Source: Acridotheres tristis
Lineage: Eukaryota; Chordata; Aves; Passeriformes; Sturnidae
NCBI GenBank assembly: GCA_037013685.1
Contig: CM072886.1
Span: 1,798,001 to 1,862,000 of the forward strand
Direction of reading: 5' to 3'
DNA length: 64,000 bases
The notes beneath the pieces were generated by a model. It was given only the letters and a program-made list of their open reading frames with translations. It was not told the origin of the DNA and searched no databases. The position numbers and the translations under genes were made by a program. This document shows, in pieces, positions 10,801 to 21,975 of this stretch (positions are counted from its first letter, which is position 1; each line of letters starts with the position of its first letter).

Positions 10801-13800
10801 TGGATTTCATGCAGAGCCTTGGACAGATTCTTCAGTTGCCTCTGAGCAGCCACTTAAAAATCAGCAAAATACTTTGAAGTTCTTACAAGAAAGATTTAAA
10901 ACACAGAGAAGCATTAGATCTGTTAGTGTTACTGAAGAAATGGGGCACAGGAGTTTGTCCTCTGACCATTTGGATGTTCCCTGATTAGGGTGATGGTTAG
11001 GGTGTTTACCTCATTATTTTTATTCTCTTATCACCATGGTTTAATCTCATTTTTGGCCAGGCCACAGGGTTTTCAGTGCAAATTCAGGAGAGCCCCATCT
11101 GCCTTTGCAGCCATGTCAGTCACTGCAGGAGTGGAACCTTTTGGTTGTTTGGGTTTGGGGGTTTTTTTTGTTTGTTTATTTAGGTTTTGGTGGGGTATTT
11201 TTAAGAGACATCCCAAAATACTTGCATTTCATTCATATAATTAAAAAACTCTTATATCCATGAGTTGAGCCACCAACCCTGGAAGGATTTCAAAGACCTG
11301 TGGACGTGGCACTTAGGGACAGGGTTTAGTGGCAGTGCTGGCTTAGCAGTTGGATTCAATGACTTTAAGGGTCTTTTCCAACCTCAATAATGGCATGAAT
11401 TGCTCATTTTAGGATTAGTTTTAGCAGCTCCTGCCAGGTTTTGCAGATTAGTCTGCAAAGTGTAGCAGGAGGAGGTGAAAACAGAACAGTGCTCCTCTGG
11501 CTCACATCAGCAGCCTGAAGTGGGCAGCAAAAATAGGTTTAAGCTTCTGTGAGTGGAGAAAAGAGACTTAAAAATTAGAATAAAGGTCATAGATAACCTT
11601 CCACCCACCCAGAGCAAGGAGAACTCACTTATCCTCAGTGTTCCATCACTTGTAAGCCAATGTTTTAATCTATTAACCAAAGAGATGTCTGGTCCCAGAA
11701 AAGCACTGGCTTGTCCCTAATGCTTACAGCTTTTAACCTGCTTATCAGGGGCTCCTGCTTTGCAAAGCTGTTTGCTTAAAATGCTCTTGAAAAGTTGAAA
11801 TGATAAATCTGGTGCTAAAAGTGGATGCAGAATATTTTCCTCTCGGGAAAAAACAACAGGAAAAAAAACAACCAACCAAACAAACAAACCAAAAAAGAAA
11901 GAAAAGAAATCCAAATTCTCTCATCCTACTTTCATGTGGTTCTATCCTTCCATATAGGATTGCTCAAATCCTCCCTCACACCTTGGACAGCACATATAAA
12001 ATTTATTCCATTTTAAAATAAAGCTATTATAATTTAAAAATAAAGCTAAATGTTTAAAATAAAGCAATTTTCAGCTTTCTCATCCCAGGCCTGCTGAACT
12101 TTTGAATATTGAATCACTTTGACATCCACCACAAATAGAAATATCACAGCTGGTGTCATTTGGGAGGACTGCAAGAACAGACATTAATAGAGCAACCATT
12201 AAAGGGACTTTTTTCTTACAAACATTGTGAGATTTCACTACATTTATTCAGCTATTTAGTTTATATTACTTAATTTTCATCTAAATACACCTGCTGCTAA
12301 AATAATTGTAGAAAACACTTATTTTCATGTGTATAATCCAATTAATTAAAACATTTCCATCAGAACATCAGTATTATTACTCATACTCTCTGCATATGGA
12401 TGAATCTCATAATATTATGTAATGAGATGTTCTAAAAGTTATTTGAAAATTTCAGAATAGTGATTCAAAAAGTCAGTGAAAATCTCTAACCTGAGTGTAG
12501 TAAATTGTTTGAGCACTCAGTTCATCTGCCACCACTGTATTATTATAATTCCACCATTTAAAACAAGGTTTGAGTTATTAAAAAAAAATAAAATTAAGGA
12601 TAGGTAAATGATTTTATTGTAATTGCGTCCAGGGATAAATATTTGAAAATAATTTTGCTCTTTACTTACCCAGTTAGTGCAAACTCAAATTTCCAAATAG
12701 AGTTTGTTTAAACTCACCCAGTTCTGCAGTAACTCCTTTGAACCTCTGGGAAACAATTCCAGATTTTCACAGGCATAAACAAGACAAGGCTCTGCAAAAG
12801 AAACATGAGCTCTAGGTCAGATATTAGCATCAATATTTGCACAAAATTATTTTTCATGATGGTCAAATTTGTGGTTTTTACCTGAGGCAGGGAAGAGCCC
12901 TTGGAAGTGAAGTGGAAGGAAAATTAGGTTAAAGTATTCCATTTAATAATGTAAATGTATTTTTAATTTTCAGTCAGTGCAGGTTTGGGGGCACCATTGA
13001 AAACATCAGCACTAATCATCAATTATTTAAAAAATAATACAGACACTTCAAATTCCCCAGGCAAGAACTGTTGGTGATTTTATAGATATTTTTAAGTAGC
13101 AGTTCCCTTCAATTGCACTGACTGAAAATTACCAGAGCTTATTTATTATAGCCTGGCTGGAAAATTGAAAACCAATTGCTGGAGATTAAATTATGGGGTT
13201 TTTAAAGATATTTTAGGAGTTTATTAAATAAAAAGTGGGGCTTGCTGATGGGTTTTTTTTTCTAGATCTCAAATAGATTCAGGAGTTCAGAGTGTCTCAA
13301 AGCAGTGTGATTCAAAGAGTACCTTAATTTTACTCCAGTGGATAGGATGGAAAACCTGCTGAAAATCTCAGTTAGTTCTTCAAATGGTATCTTTCTGCTT
13401 TTTTAAAAATGCCAGTTGTAAGAAATACTTGCAACACCATGAAATCATAACTTTTGATCTTGATATGCCTCAACAGCCTCCAGTTGTTTATGGGAGAAGG
13501 GTCAGGAAAAATTGCAAATTAGAGAAAAAAAAAAAAAGAGATGGAGCAGACATAGGGCTCTCCTGGGTTTCCTGGGATTTGGGATTTTTTTGGGTGGGTT
13601 TTTTTTTTGATGCTGATTTTCTCTACTGATGATAATGATATTAGTTTCACATTTATCAGCTTGGATTTTTATCCAGTCCACAAAAGCTTGGCCACAACCC
13701 AGTGTTTGGGGGATCTCTTTTTTTATAGGAAGTGAAATCACAGTTTAAAGAATTTCAGCTCTCCAGGATTTTCCAGATTGATTCAGGTTTCTGACACCAT

Positions 13801-14137
13801 CATTACCTTATCATAGGATAAAGAAAAATTAAATAAGGACCTTGTTTTCTAGCTTTGCCCTACCAAACAAAAATGGTAGAATAAACAGTTTTTGCCAAAT
13901 TGTTCTCCACAAAATATTTAATTCCAAAGCTAAATGTTCAGAGAGCATTCTGGATTCTCATTCCTGGTCAGAAACACTACAGATGATGCTGGAAATAACC
14001 ACAGAAAGCATGGATGGGATGGTACAGTTGGTTATTTGTCACTCCAGTTTATGTTGATGAACTGAGCAAAGATAATTTAATCATTTCAGCTTTTGCCTTT
14101 CTTTAACCCCATGCTGTTCATACTGTTCTCTTTGTAG
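7822..14137. other. long OBSCN intron after the A/B branch point
   Basis: This 6.3-kb AT-rich intron contains one short CR1 tail (11277-11400) and several homopolymer runs (for example T-rich at 11160-11185 and 13250-13262). Open frames here, such as 9682-10017 (-), show no domain and no codon pattern that I would defend. I find no coding exon between the branch point and 14138. Confidence 0.55.
11277..11400 (+). repeat. CR1 retroposon 3' fragment
   Basis: This short CR1 tail has 'gacgtggcacttagggacag', 'gttggattcaatgactttaa' and 'ggtcttttccaacctcaata', in the sense orientation. The terminal octamer repeats are degenerate. Confidence 0.8.
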
Positions 14138-14180
14138 TCACTGAACAAGAGACTAAAGTGCCCAAGAAAACCATCATCAT
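14138..14180 (+). CDS. OBSCN: obscurin-A-specific 43-nt exon
   Basis: This small exon encodes 'VTEQETKVPKKTII', entering in phase 1 and leaving in phase 2. The phase-2 exit fits only the terminal exon at 17723 ('IEETITTVVKSP' follows), not the B exon at 23982. The same 'KVPKKT-I-IEETITTVVKSP' join is, from memory, found in human obscurin-A. The acceptor is ctttgtag ending at 14137. The donor gtaagt at 14181 is followed by 21 T residues (14193-14213). Confidence 0.88.
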
Positions 14181-14192
14181 GTAAGTGCTGAC

Positions 14193-14213
14193 TTTTTTTT
14201 TTTTTTTTTTTTT
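14193..14213 (+). repeat. T21 homopolymer just downstream of the 43-nt exon
   Basis: An uninterrupted run of T starts 13 bases into the intron that follows the A-specific exon. It may be simply a slippage product, but U-rich tracts placed like this are also known targets of TIA1-type splicing factors. Confidence 0.8.
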
Positions 14214-17150
14214 GTAACATTTGTGGTTTTTTTATTGCCTTGCTGCCTCTGCATGATCCAATAACAAGCTTGTGTTCATTGGCCATGCAAGTGTGTTCAT
14301 TGCCAGCCCAGCAGACCCCACGGAGTTCTGTGCCATGTGAAGTGACCACCTGAAAAAAAAAGTCCTTTCATTCTTTTCCAAAAATAGCAGCACTGGTGTT
14401 AGACACAGCCTGGGGCAGTTATTTTATGATATTACACAGGAAAGATATTCCCCCCAATGCTGATAGAATTGCACAAAAGTTCAAGAAGGCAGAGTCTGAA
14501 TGAAACCAGCTTTGAAAACTGTCTACCTGAAAATATCTACCAAATATCTCAGAGCTTAGAGTGATTTCTTCTGGCTTTATTTTAAGTTCTTCAGGAAAGC
14601 CTTGTATGTTGAAGGAGAAGGAAGATGAATATTTTTATCCCTTTCTATCTCTATTATATTTCCAATATAAATAATTGTCCTGATTAGATTTTGGTCTTTT
14701 TAGATACTCTGAGCCTGGTGTATGCTGGGTGACTATAAAATACAAAGATTAATTTCTGCAAAAAGCAGTATTTACTCATACATAACCTAGAAGCCAAGCA
14801 GCCATTAAAATCTTAATTTTATCTTCTTAAGTACCATAGAGAAATACATAATGAAATTGTTTCATGTGCTGGAAGGGGGACACTGGCCTGTGACAGGATT
14901 TCAGAGCAGCTCTAGGTCACTCCAACCATGTCCTGAGGTTATACAATGGATATTTTTGGGAAAATGCCTTCCCTCAATAGCTGCACTATTGCTAAAATCA
15001 GCCCTTGACTTGGACATGAGGCTTAAATGGATGTATATTATTTTTGTTAGACATAGAATTGCAACTAAAGGACAGTCAAGAGTTGCTTACCTTTTATCCC
15101 TTTCATTGTTTTCTGTGAGGATTATTCCTTTAGATCCATGCACTTGGCCCTTTTGGAGGCAGTGGTTTATAAGTTGTCCCCCCTCCCAGAAGTTGCACAT
15201 AAGCCAAGTTAAATTTCCAGCTGCTAGACCTCTTTTACCCTGCAAAAACCAGAAAATAAAGAGTTTTTACCTGTACTGCATCAAGGATCAGGATTCAGAC
15301 TGGGGCAACTGATCAGAAAGTTATTTTTTTAATATCTCCTTCAGAAATATCCTGAGAAAGTAGTGAGCAGGAGGGACTCTCAGAGCCAGTCCACATCTAA
15401 AACTTGGTAAATCTCATTTATCCATATCTCTGTGCCTGTATCTGGAGCAGCAGCATTAATACTGGTGGATTAAATATTATTCATTAATACAAAATACCAC
15501 CAGTTAAGCTGATTTCTAAATTTCTGAGATCTAAATTCCATAGGCTGTTGCTCTGGACAGCTCCAGAAGGGATTCCTAAATCAAGGGCTGCATCCTCTAA
15601 GGAGTTTGGTAAATTTAGGAGTGGGATCTCAGGCAGAAATTCACCTCCTTTTGTGACCATGAACTTTAAATTAGAGTGGACCTCAACTGAAATTGGGATA
15701 GTGATAGGGGAAAGTTTGGGAATAATTCAGTAAGGGCAGATTTCAACTCTTAATCTGCAGCAAGCTGATGAACAGAAACAGCTTTAAAACTACTGGCAGA
15801 AAATAATAGATAATTGAGAGATGGGATTGAACAATGTCCATACATGCAAATCCCAGACCCCCCAAAAAAACCCATTTTAACTTTGCAACATAAATCAAAG
15901 TCTACTGCAAGCACCAAAGATTCATTGTCATTTAAAATGATTTAGTGTTGTGTAATTCAGAAAGGCACCATGGCCAGTAGGAAGGCTCTGCACAGACCTT
16001 GAAGGTTTATAGAAAAACTGCAGAAAACTTAGGGCAAAGAGTAAAGCAGTGAGAAGAGAGGGTGCTCCACAAGGAAATAAATCTCATGTATCTGGCCCAG
16101 TCCTGGACTCCACCATGTCCTCAAAGGGAGAAATTGATGGTGGAAACAAATACAAGATTTCAAAACTAAGAGCAGAAGATGAGAAAGGCTGCAATAAACC
16201 CAAGAGGATTAGTCTTCCAGGATGGCCATAAATAAGTTCTCCATTCTCAAGGGCAAAAGTCAGAGCAGAGATGTCTGAAGAGCAGAGGGGTGACCTTCAG
16301 CCCCCCGTGGCTGTGACTGGAGAATGGTGAGGAGGAAGAGAGGAATTGAAAAGCTGCTGCCTCCATTCTAAATCTCCATTCAGGCCACTGTTTGAGCCTT
16401 CAGTTAATTCTTTGTCTTTAATCCCATTCCTTGGAGGTAGGGGCAGGATCTCAGCACAGAAACAAAACGAGCTTTTCCTGTGATTTCCACTGGAGCAGAT
16501 GTGGAGCATTGGCTTCCTTGTGCTTGCCAGGAAAACGCTGGCAGAAATGTATTTACCTGAAAGATTTTCCATGTGAGAAACACCACAGAAAAACCTGCAG
16601 GAAAAACTGCATGCTAAGTATATAATTGAATAGCACTGAAGTCTGAATTTAGGCCTTGGGTTAGAAGGGATCTTTGAAGATAATCTAGTCCCACCCCTTG
16701 CAGTGAGCAGTGACAATTTCAGCTCGATCAGGCTACTCAGAGCCCCATCCAGCCTGACCCTGAATGGTTCCAGGGATGAGGCACCTACCACCAGCCCAAC
16801 TTCAGTCAAAAAATCTAAAGTAAAGCCAGCAGAAATATACTGAGAAATCATAATTATGCATCCCAGTTTGGCTTGGTATTCCTGTGTCTGTCAGAGACAG
16901 TAGGATCAGCCTGTGTCTGTGCTAATGGTATTATGAAGAGTAAAAACAAATTCCTTTTGGCATAGATGATTTGTGCAGGAGATGTTCTAACTTTCTTTTC
17001 CTGGTCATCTCCACATTTTAAGGGTTAATCCCCTTTCAGTGTAACTGTTCTGCATGTGAAAATGCAGATCTCTGGTCTCAAAAGAGGTTGTAATAATAAA
17101 AAAGGGAGAGTTATGTTAGATTAATTAAATATTATTAAGAAGATGCTGAC
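14214..17150. other. OBSCN intron upstream of the A terminal exon
   Basis: Apart from a CR1 fragment near 16.65-16.81 kb, this stretch holds unique-looking AT-rich sequence. The open frame at 14851-15312 has no recognisable content and I regard it as chance. Confidence 0.5.
16645..16815 (-). repeat. CR1 retroposon fragment, antisense
   Basis: The segment reads as the reverse complement of a CR1 3' end: 'gggttagaagggatctttga', then 'agccccatccagcctgaccc' and 'ggttccagggatgaggcacc'. It is diverged, and the edges are approximate. Confidence 0.75.
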
Positions 17151-17155
17151 CCTGC

Positions 17156-17309
17156 AAAAAAGGGCATTTAGCCCTTTTATTTTATAGTGCATTATGCTGC
17201 AATAAAGGGCATTTAGCCCTTTTATTTTATAGTGCATTATATTGCAATAAAGGGCATTTAGCCCTTTTATTTTATAGTGCATTATACTGCAATAAAGGGC
17301 ATTTAGCCA
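17156..17309 (+). repeat. 45-bp tandem repeat with internal hairpin and AATAAA signals
   Basis: Three full copies (17156-17200, 17201-17245, 17246-17290) and a partial fourth differ by only a few bases. Each has an inverted repeat, AATAAAGGGC and GCCCTTTTATT around ATTTA, so each copy could fold as a hairpin and shows AATAAA-like words on both strands. The array lies about 410 bases before the obscurin-A terminal exon. Confidence 0.92.
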
Positions 17310-17722
17310 TTGAGGTGGCAGGAATTAGGATTTTAGCCAAGAATATTCAGGGAAAGGTTAAAATCTTCGAGTGTTTAAAATTTGGGGGGGTCCAAAGTAG
17401 CGCAGTAGGTGATGAACACAAGCACAGGAAACACAGCAGCAGCCAGCAGAGCACCTCTCAGCTGGCCGTGTGTTCACACCCCAGCAGGATCATGGAGCTG
17501 GGGATTTCCCTGGGGAAAAGGGCTCCGGGGTTTTCCCTGGATCAGGAAGTGGAGATGGGCATGTGGGTGTGTGCACTGCGTGTGTGTCCCTCCCAAAATG
17601 ACCCAAAAGCCGGAATGCTCACCCAAACTAACCCCGAGCTGCCCACCGCGGCATGCGCTGCTGGAGTGTGGCTCCCCAAAAAGTCTCGTCTTCCCTCCAA
17701 CTCCACCCCTTTCTGCCGTCAG

Positions 17723-19178
17723 AGAGGAGACCATAACCACGGTGGTGAAGAGCCCAAGACAAAGGGGAAGGGTTTCTCCTGCACGTTCTCCTTCAGGTCA
17801 TTCTCCCTCCCGCTCCCCACGGGTGGAGCTGGCTCCGGAGCCGGTTTACGTCTCCAAGATCAGGCAGCCTGTCCACAGACACGACCAGGAGGCAGCGCCA
17901 AAGTCTGGTGCTGTGCCCAGGCTTTATGTCACAGAACACGAGGACATGCAAGGGGCAGCGGCGAGAGATGTCGTTGTGGAGAGCACAGTGGAAGAGAAGA
18001 AGCCCAAGTGGGTCGAAGTGGAAGAAATAATTGAATTCAAGGTGAAAAAATCACCAAAGCCCACAAGGAAAAGAGGCTCTTCCCCAGCAAAACAAGAAAA
18101 AGATGACTCAGGGGTGTTAACGTTCACTTTTCCCAGCTCAAGGCCCAAGCGCTCTCCAGAAGATGATCCAAACACGAACAACTCCAACAATAAATTGGTG
18201 GAACAGCCAAAATCTCTGCCAAATGAGGGTCTCTCTGAAGGTGACATCCAACCCCTGGCGTATACGACCGAGCAGGAAGGACCTCAGGTCAGCAGCGAAG
18301 AGAGAAACTCGCCGTGTGGGTCAGAACAATTAGGAAGTGATTCATTTATGGATTATGGAACTGAAGGGAAGAGCTGCCCGCAGGAACCACGTGCTGACTG
18401 TGGGTCAGACTCTGCCTCCCCTCTGCTTGCCTGCGGGGGTGAGCCTCTGGTCTTCAGTTTTGGGACAGCAGCTGGAGACCAACACCAAGTTCTGTTCTCC
18501 CCAGCAAGTCCAGAGGAAAAGGAAGGGGTTGATGAAGTGGATGTGTCTTGGCCTATTGGAGAGGAGGTACCCGAAGTAATACAGGACATCCTTCCCGAGG
18601 AGGACAACGTCATCGTGGATGAGCCAGAGGAGCTACACGCAGACGACATCAGCACGCGGGACCGCAAGATTTTAACCCACAACGGCAAACTCTTAACCCT
18701 GGAGGACCTGGAGGATTACATCCCCCAGGAAGGAGAGACCTACAGGTGCGAGGATCAGAAGCAGACGGCGGAGAAGCCCTGCGAGATCTCGGTGCTGCAG
18801 ACGGAGATCAACGAGCCGACCATCGGCAAGCCGGTGCTGCTGAACCTGCTGCGGCCCGTGGTGCCCCAGCCCAGGCACAGGTTCTTCAGCCAGCTCCAGG
18901 AGCACGTCCCCGGGGCTGTGTTCGTGTCGGCCTCCCGCCTGAGCTCCGCGCCGCCCGTGGGCCCCTCCAGCATCTCGTTCCGCGTGGGCGATCCCCGCGC
19001 GGCTCCTGCCGGCCCTGCCTTCACCCTGAAGCCCTCGTTCTGCACCGAGCTGCAGCGCTCGGCCGACAGCGCCCAGTCCAGCTTCAAAACTGAAGTTTCC
19101 ACCAGAACCCTCAGCTACGGGACTGTCGGCGAGCCTGTCACCTTGCACATCAGCACAGAAGACCTCTCCCAGAGCTGA
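17723..19178 (+). CDS. OBSCN: obscurin-A terminal exon: Ser-Pro block and ankyrin-binding tail, with stop
   Basis: After splicing (acceptor gccgtcag ending at 17722, phase 2 in) this exon adds 485 residues and ends at TGA 19176-19178. It starts 'IEETITTVVKSP' and has a Ser-Pro-rich block (17741-17823) like the proposed ERK sites of mammalian obscurin. Two conserved blocks, 'PKWVEVEEIIEFKVKK' (about 18003-18050) and 'ILTHNGKLLTLEDLEDYIPQ' (about 18668-18727), match the regions of human obscurin-A that bind small ankyrin-1 and ankyrin-2 on the sarcoplasmic reticulum. The end, 'SADSAQSSFKTEVSTRTLSY' then 'GTVGEPVTLHI', is also conserved. The open frame runs left to 17409, but that part is intron. 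Confidence 0.93.
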
Positions 19179-21975
19179 GCAGACTCAAGCGGCATTTTTA
19201 ACACCAAAGAAAGCAACTTTATATTAAAAAATTAATAATTATCAAAATTGTTGTAGGCGAGGGGAGTTGGCGGCAAAGATTGAGAGGGAATACCTTAGAG
19301 GGAAATGTATTTAAATATGATGTGTCAAGCTTTTCCAGTCTTAAAGGGAACAGTCTGTCAGAACAGTTTGTAACTTTAAAAGCTTTGATCTAGGTGAACA
19401 TGTATCATTCCATAGTGGAGCAGTGATGGGAGGTTTAGGAAAAGCCTGATTCTTCTACCTATGACAGAAATACAGATGAAGAAGTGTGGTTTTTGTCCAT
19501 GAACTTAATAATTGTTTCATGTGCCAGTTTATGGTGTGGCAAGGAGGTAAAAGTATCTAAGCTTTTCAGCATCCTTCAGTAGCCCAGGACAGGGGGTATC
19601 TCCTGGGCCCAAAGGTCATGAAGCTTCATTCTGCTTTGACTCTGCTCTACACTTGTGACACCAATTAGCTCTACCAAAATTTCTTCATAAACCTTTCAAC
19701 ACACACAGTCTGGTTGCATTATTTTAGCCTTCTGCCATATAATGAGATCTATAGTAAATATTACATATACCAGGGATTCAAAGGGCTGCTCAGGCCTTTT
19801 GGTTGAAATCCCAGTTTGACTCTAGTCAGTGGTTAGAGTCCCACTGTCGAGAGGAAGCAAGAGTTTTGTTGTTCTCTTCTGCCTTAAGTGAAAAAGACTA
19901 TCTTTTCTAAATGACTGGTATTTTCAAATCCACTTCCTAGTTGTCTGATAATGTAGGTTTCATTATTCTGCATTCTAGTGTGGTGGATTTATAAACCATA
20001 TCTTTTGAAGTATAATTTAGTTAACACACACTGAAAGATTAAAGTGCTGCACAAAATAATTTCTGCATCTGCAATCAAACATTAACAAGTACAAAGAACC
20101 ACAAATGTGGTCTTTGCCAATAAATATGACTGGATGGGTATTTGTTCTCCTGAACGTGCCAGTGGTGAAACATTCCTGCTAACAGATTAATCCATGATGT
20201 CCCTTATATGTAATGAGAGGAATTTACCACTGAGCTACAGCAAAGTAGCAGGAGCACAAAGATATATTAAAAAAAAAAAAAAAAGAAGAGCAAAAATAGC
20301 TTTACCATACATATTTAGTTGAAACATAGATCTGTTCCAAATGTATTGGGCTGCCAGTTGCAATTGCATCATATTACTGTAACCAGGAAGGTCGAGATGC
20401 CTCGGAGAGGGACTGACTGTGAAGTTCCTCTGGAGCTTTGCAGTGGGAATGCTGCATGAGGAGGAGGCTGAGGTGCACTGAGCACAGCCCATCCCTGCTG
20501 GCTTCACCAAAAATGGATGTTTCCCAGACCTCCAACAAGCTGAGATGAGAGATGAGCTCCCAGGCCCAAATCTTGGTGCCAGCTGGAGTCAGATGGAGTT
20601 CACTGATCTCAGCAGGACCCTGCACTGGCCCTCTCTGGTGATAGAGATGTGGGGTGAAAACACCCCCAAGCCTGTCCCAGCTGAGCTCTGTAGAAATGTT
20701 CTGTAGAAACTGTTTTCATTTATGGTTTAGGGAAACCAGAAATGCTCAGGCACAGCTGAATTTCGAGTGAGGAGAGAGGGTGGAGTGAGTTTCTGCCTTG
20801 GGAACGAATGGATGATGTTGGCTCAGTGTTTCCCAGCCAGGTGATGTTGAGGAGCTTGTTCTGGAGGTTTGGGGCAATGTTCCTGCCAACAGGGACTGAA
20901 TTCACAAAAGGTGCTTGTAGAAAAGTTATTTCTTTTTCCTTCTGCAGCTGCACCTTGTGCTGACTAAAATTAACAAGTTGATTTCACAGCCTTTCACTTT
21001 CAACATCCACCCAGGATGTTGTGTGCACTACCTTCATGATATAGGATGCTTTTCCAGTGGTGAAGGATATCAAGTTTCCTTTATGGTACTATCCCATTTT
21101 TTATAACATCTCCTTGGTTTATACTGTTTGTTTTATAATGAAGCAATACGATGGATATATATATTAGTGCTTTTTTCATATATTGCACTGTACATTGGAA
21201 AGTAACAGACACACAACAGGGAAATGCTTTCAAAGCTAAAAATATTTCTTTTATTTTGAGCCTGAGTCTGATCACAGTTATTCCAGTATCAATCTAGAAT
21301 AATTCCACAGAAGGAAGTGGATTTGATTCAGATTTACAAAGATACTGCTGACAAAAGAATTTGCCCTGTGATAGTCTTCAAAAAAATGTAATATTCAAAC
21401 AAAAGAGAATAAGGATCTGTAAAGGAATGTGGAGGTTTTCTCCTGTTGTGGTCAACACTCAGGTTTTTCTAAAGAAGCTCTAAGGCTGCACTTCAGATAG
21501 TCATAGAATAAATAATTATACTTTGATTCATTAGCTTAAAGCAATTAACATCTGTTTACATTTTCTTCTGAAATTTAAGCAAAAGAGAATCAATTGAAGG
21601 GAACTTTTAAAATCCTATGCAGGGCTCTGTTCAAAAAGTGAAAGGTTTATGAGAAGTTCATTACATATACTTTCAAAATATTTTCCTAGAGGTTAAAAAT
21701 TATGCTTGTAAGTGATTAAACTGTGTAGATAACTAATGAGATGTGTGGGGATTTATTTCCTGTAGATGAAAAGATACAGCTGTATGAAAGATTTTAATAC
21801 AATGAATGTTTTACTGAAATTCCTGGAGGTAAATGGGTATTAATAAAGTGGAAACTTCAGTTTGCTTGAGATACAAAAAAGAAAAAAAAAAAACACACAA
21901 AAAAAGTCAAATGCAAGATATGCTATTAGATGCTGAGTTTAAATCAATAAATGTCTTGCGTCAGCTGTCACTGAA
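19179..21975 (+). other. OBSCN: probable 3' UTR of the obscurin-A form
   Basis: This AT-rich, non-coding stretch follows the A stop codon. AATAAA signals occur at 20119-20124, 21842-21847 and 21946-21951. The last is followed by a GT-rich tract ('cttgttgggtttctgtgttc'), so it is the best candidate for the distal end. The true 3' end cannot be fixed without transcript data. Confidence 0.55.
21946..21951 (+). promoter_or_regulatory. candidate poly(A) signal for obscurin-A
   Basis: AATAAA is followed within 30-50 bases by a G/T-rich downstream element. It is preferred over 20119 and 21842 for that reason only. Confidence 0.45.

Noticed and set aside
14851..15312. 153-codon open frame in an OBSCN intron
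   Set aside because: No recognisable domain and nothing links it to flanking exons.
17409..17722. 5' extension of the A terminal exon frame, with an ATG-like start
   Set aside because: The acceptor at 17721-17722 and phase-exact joining from 14180 show this part is intron; no promoter signal supports an independent start.
18693..19148. 151-codon open frame on the - strand
   Set aside because: It is the shadow of the GC-rich end of the obscurin-A terminal exon, which is clearly coding on the + strand; the translation is low-complexity.
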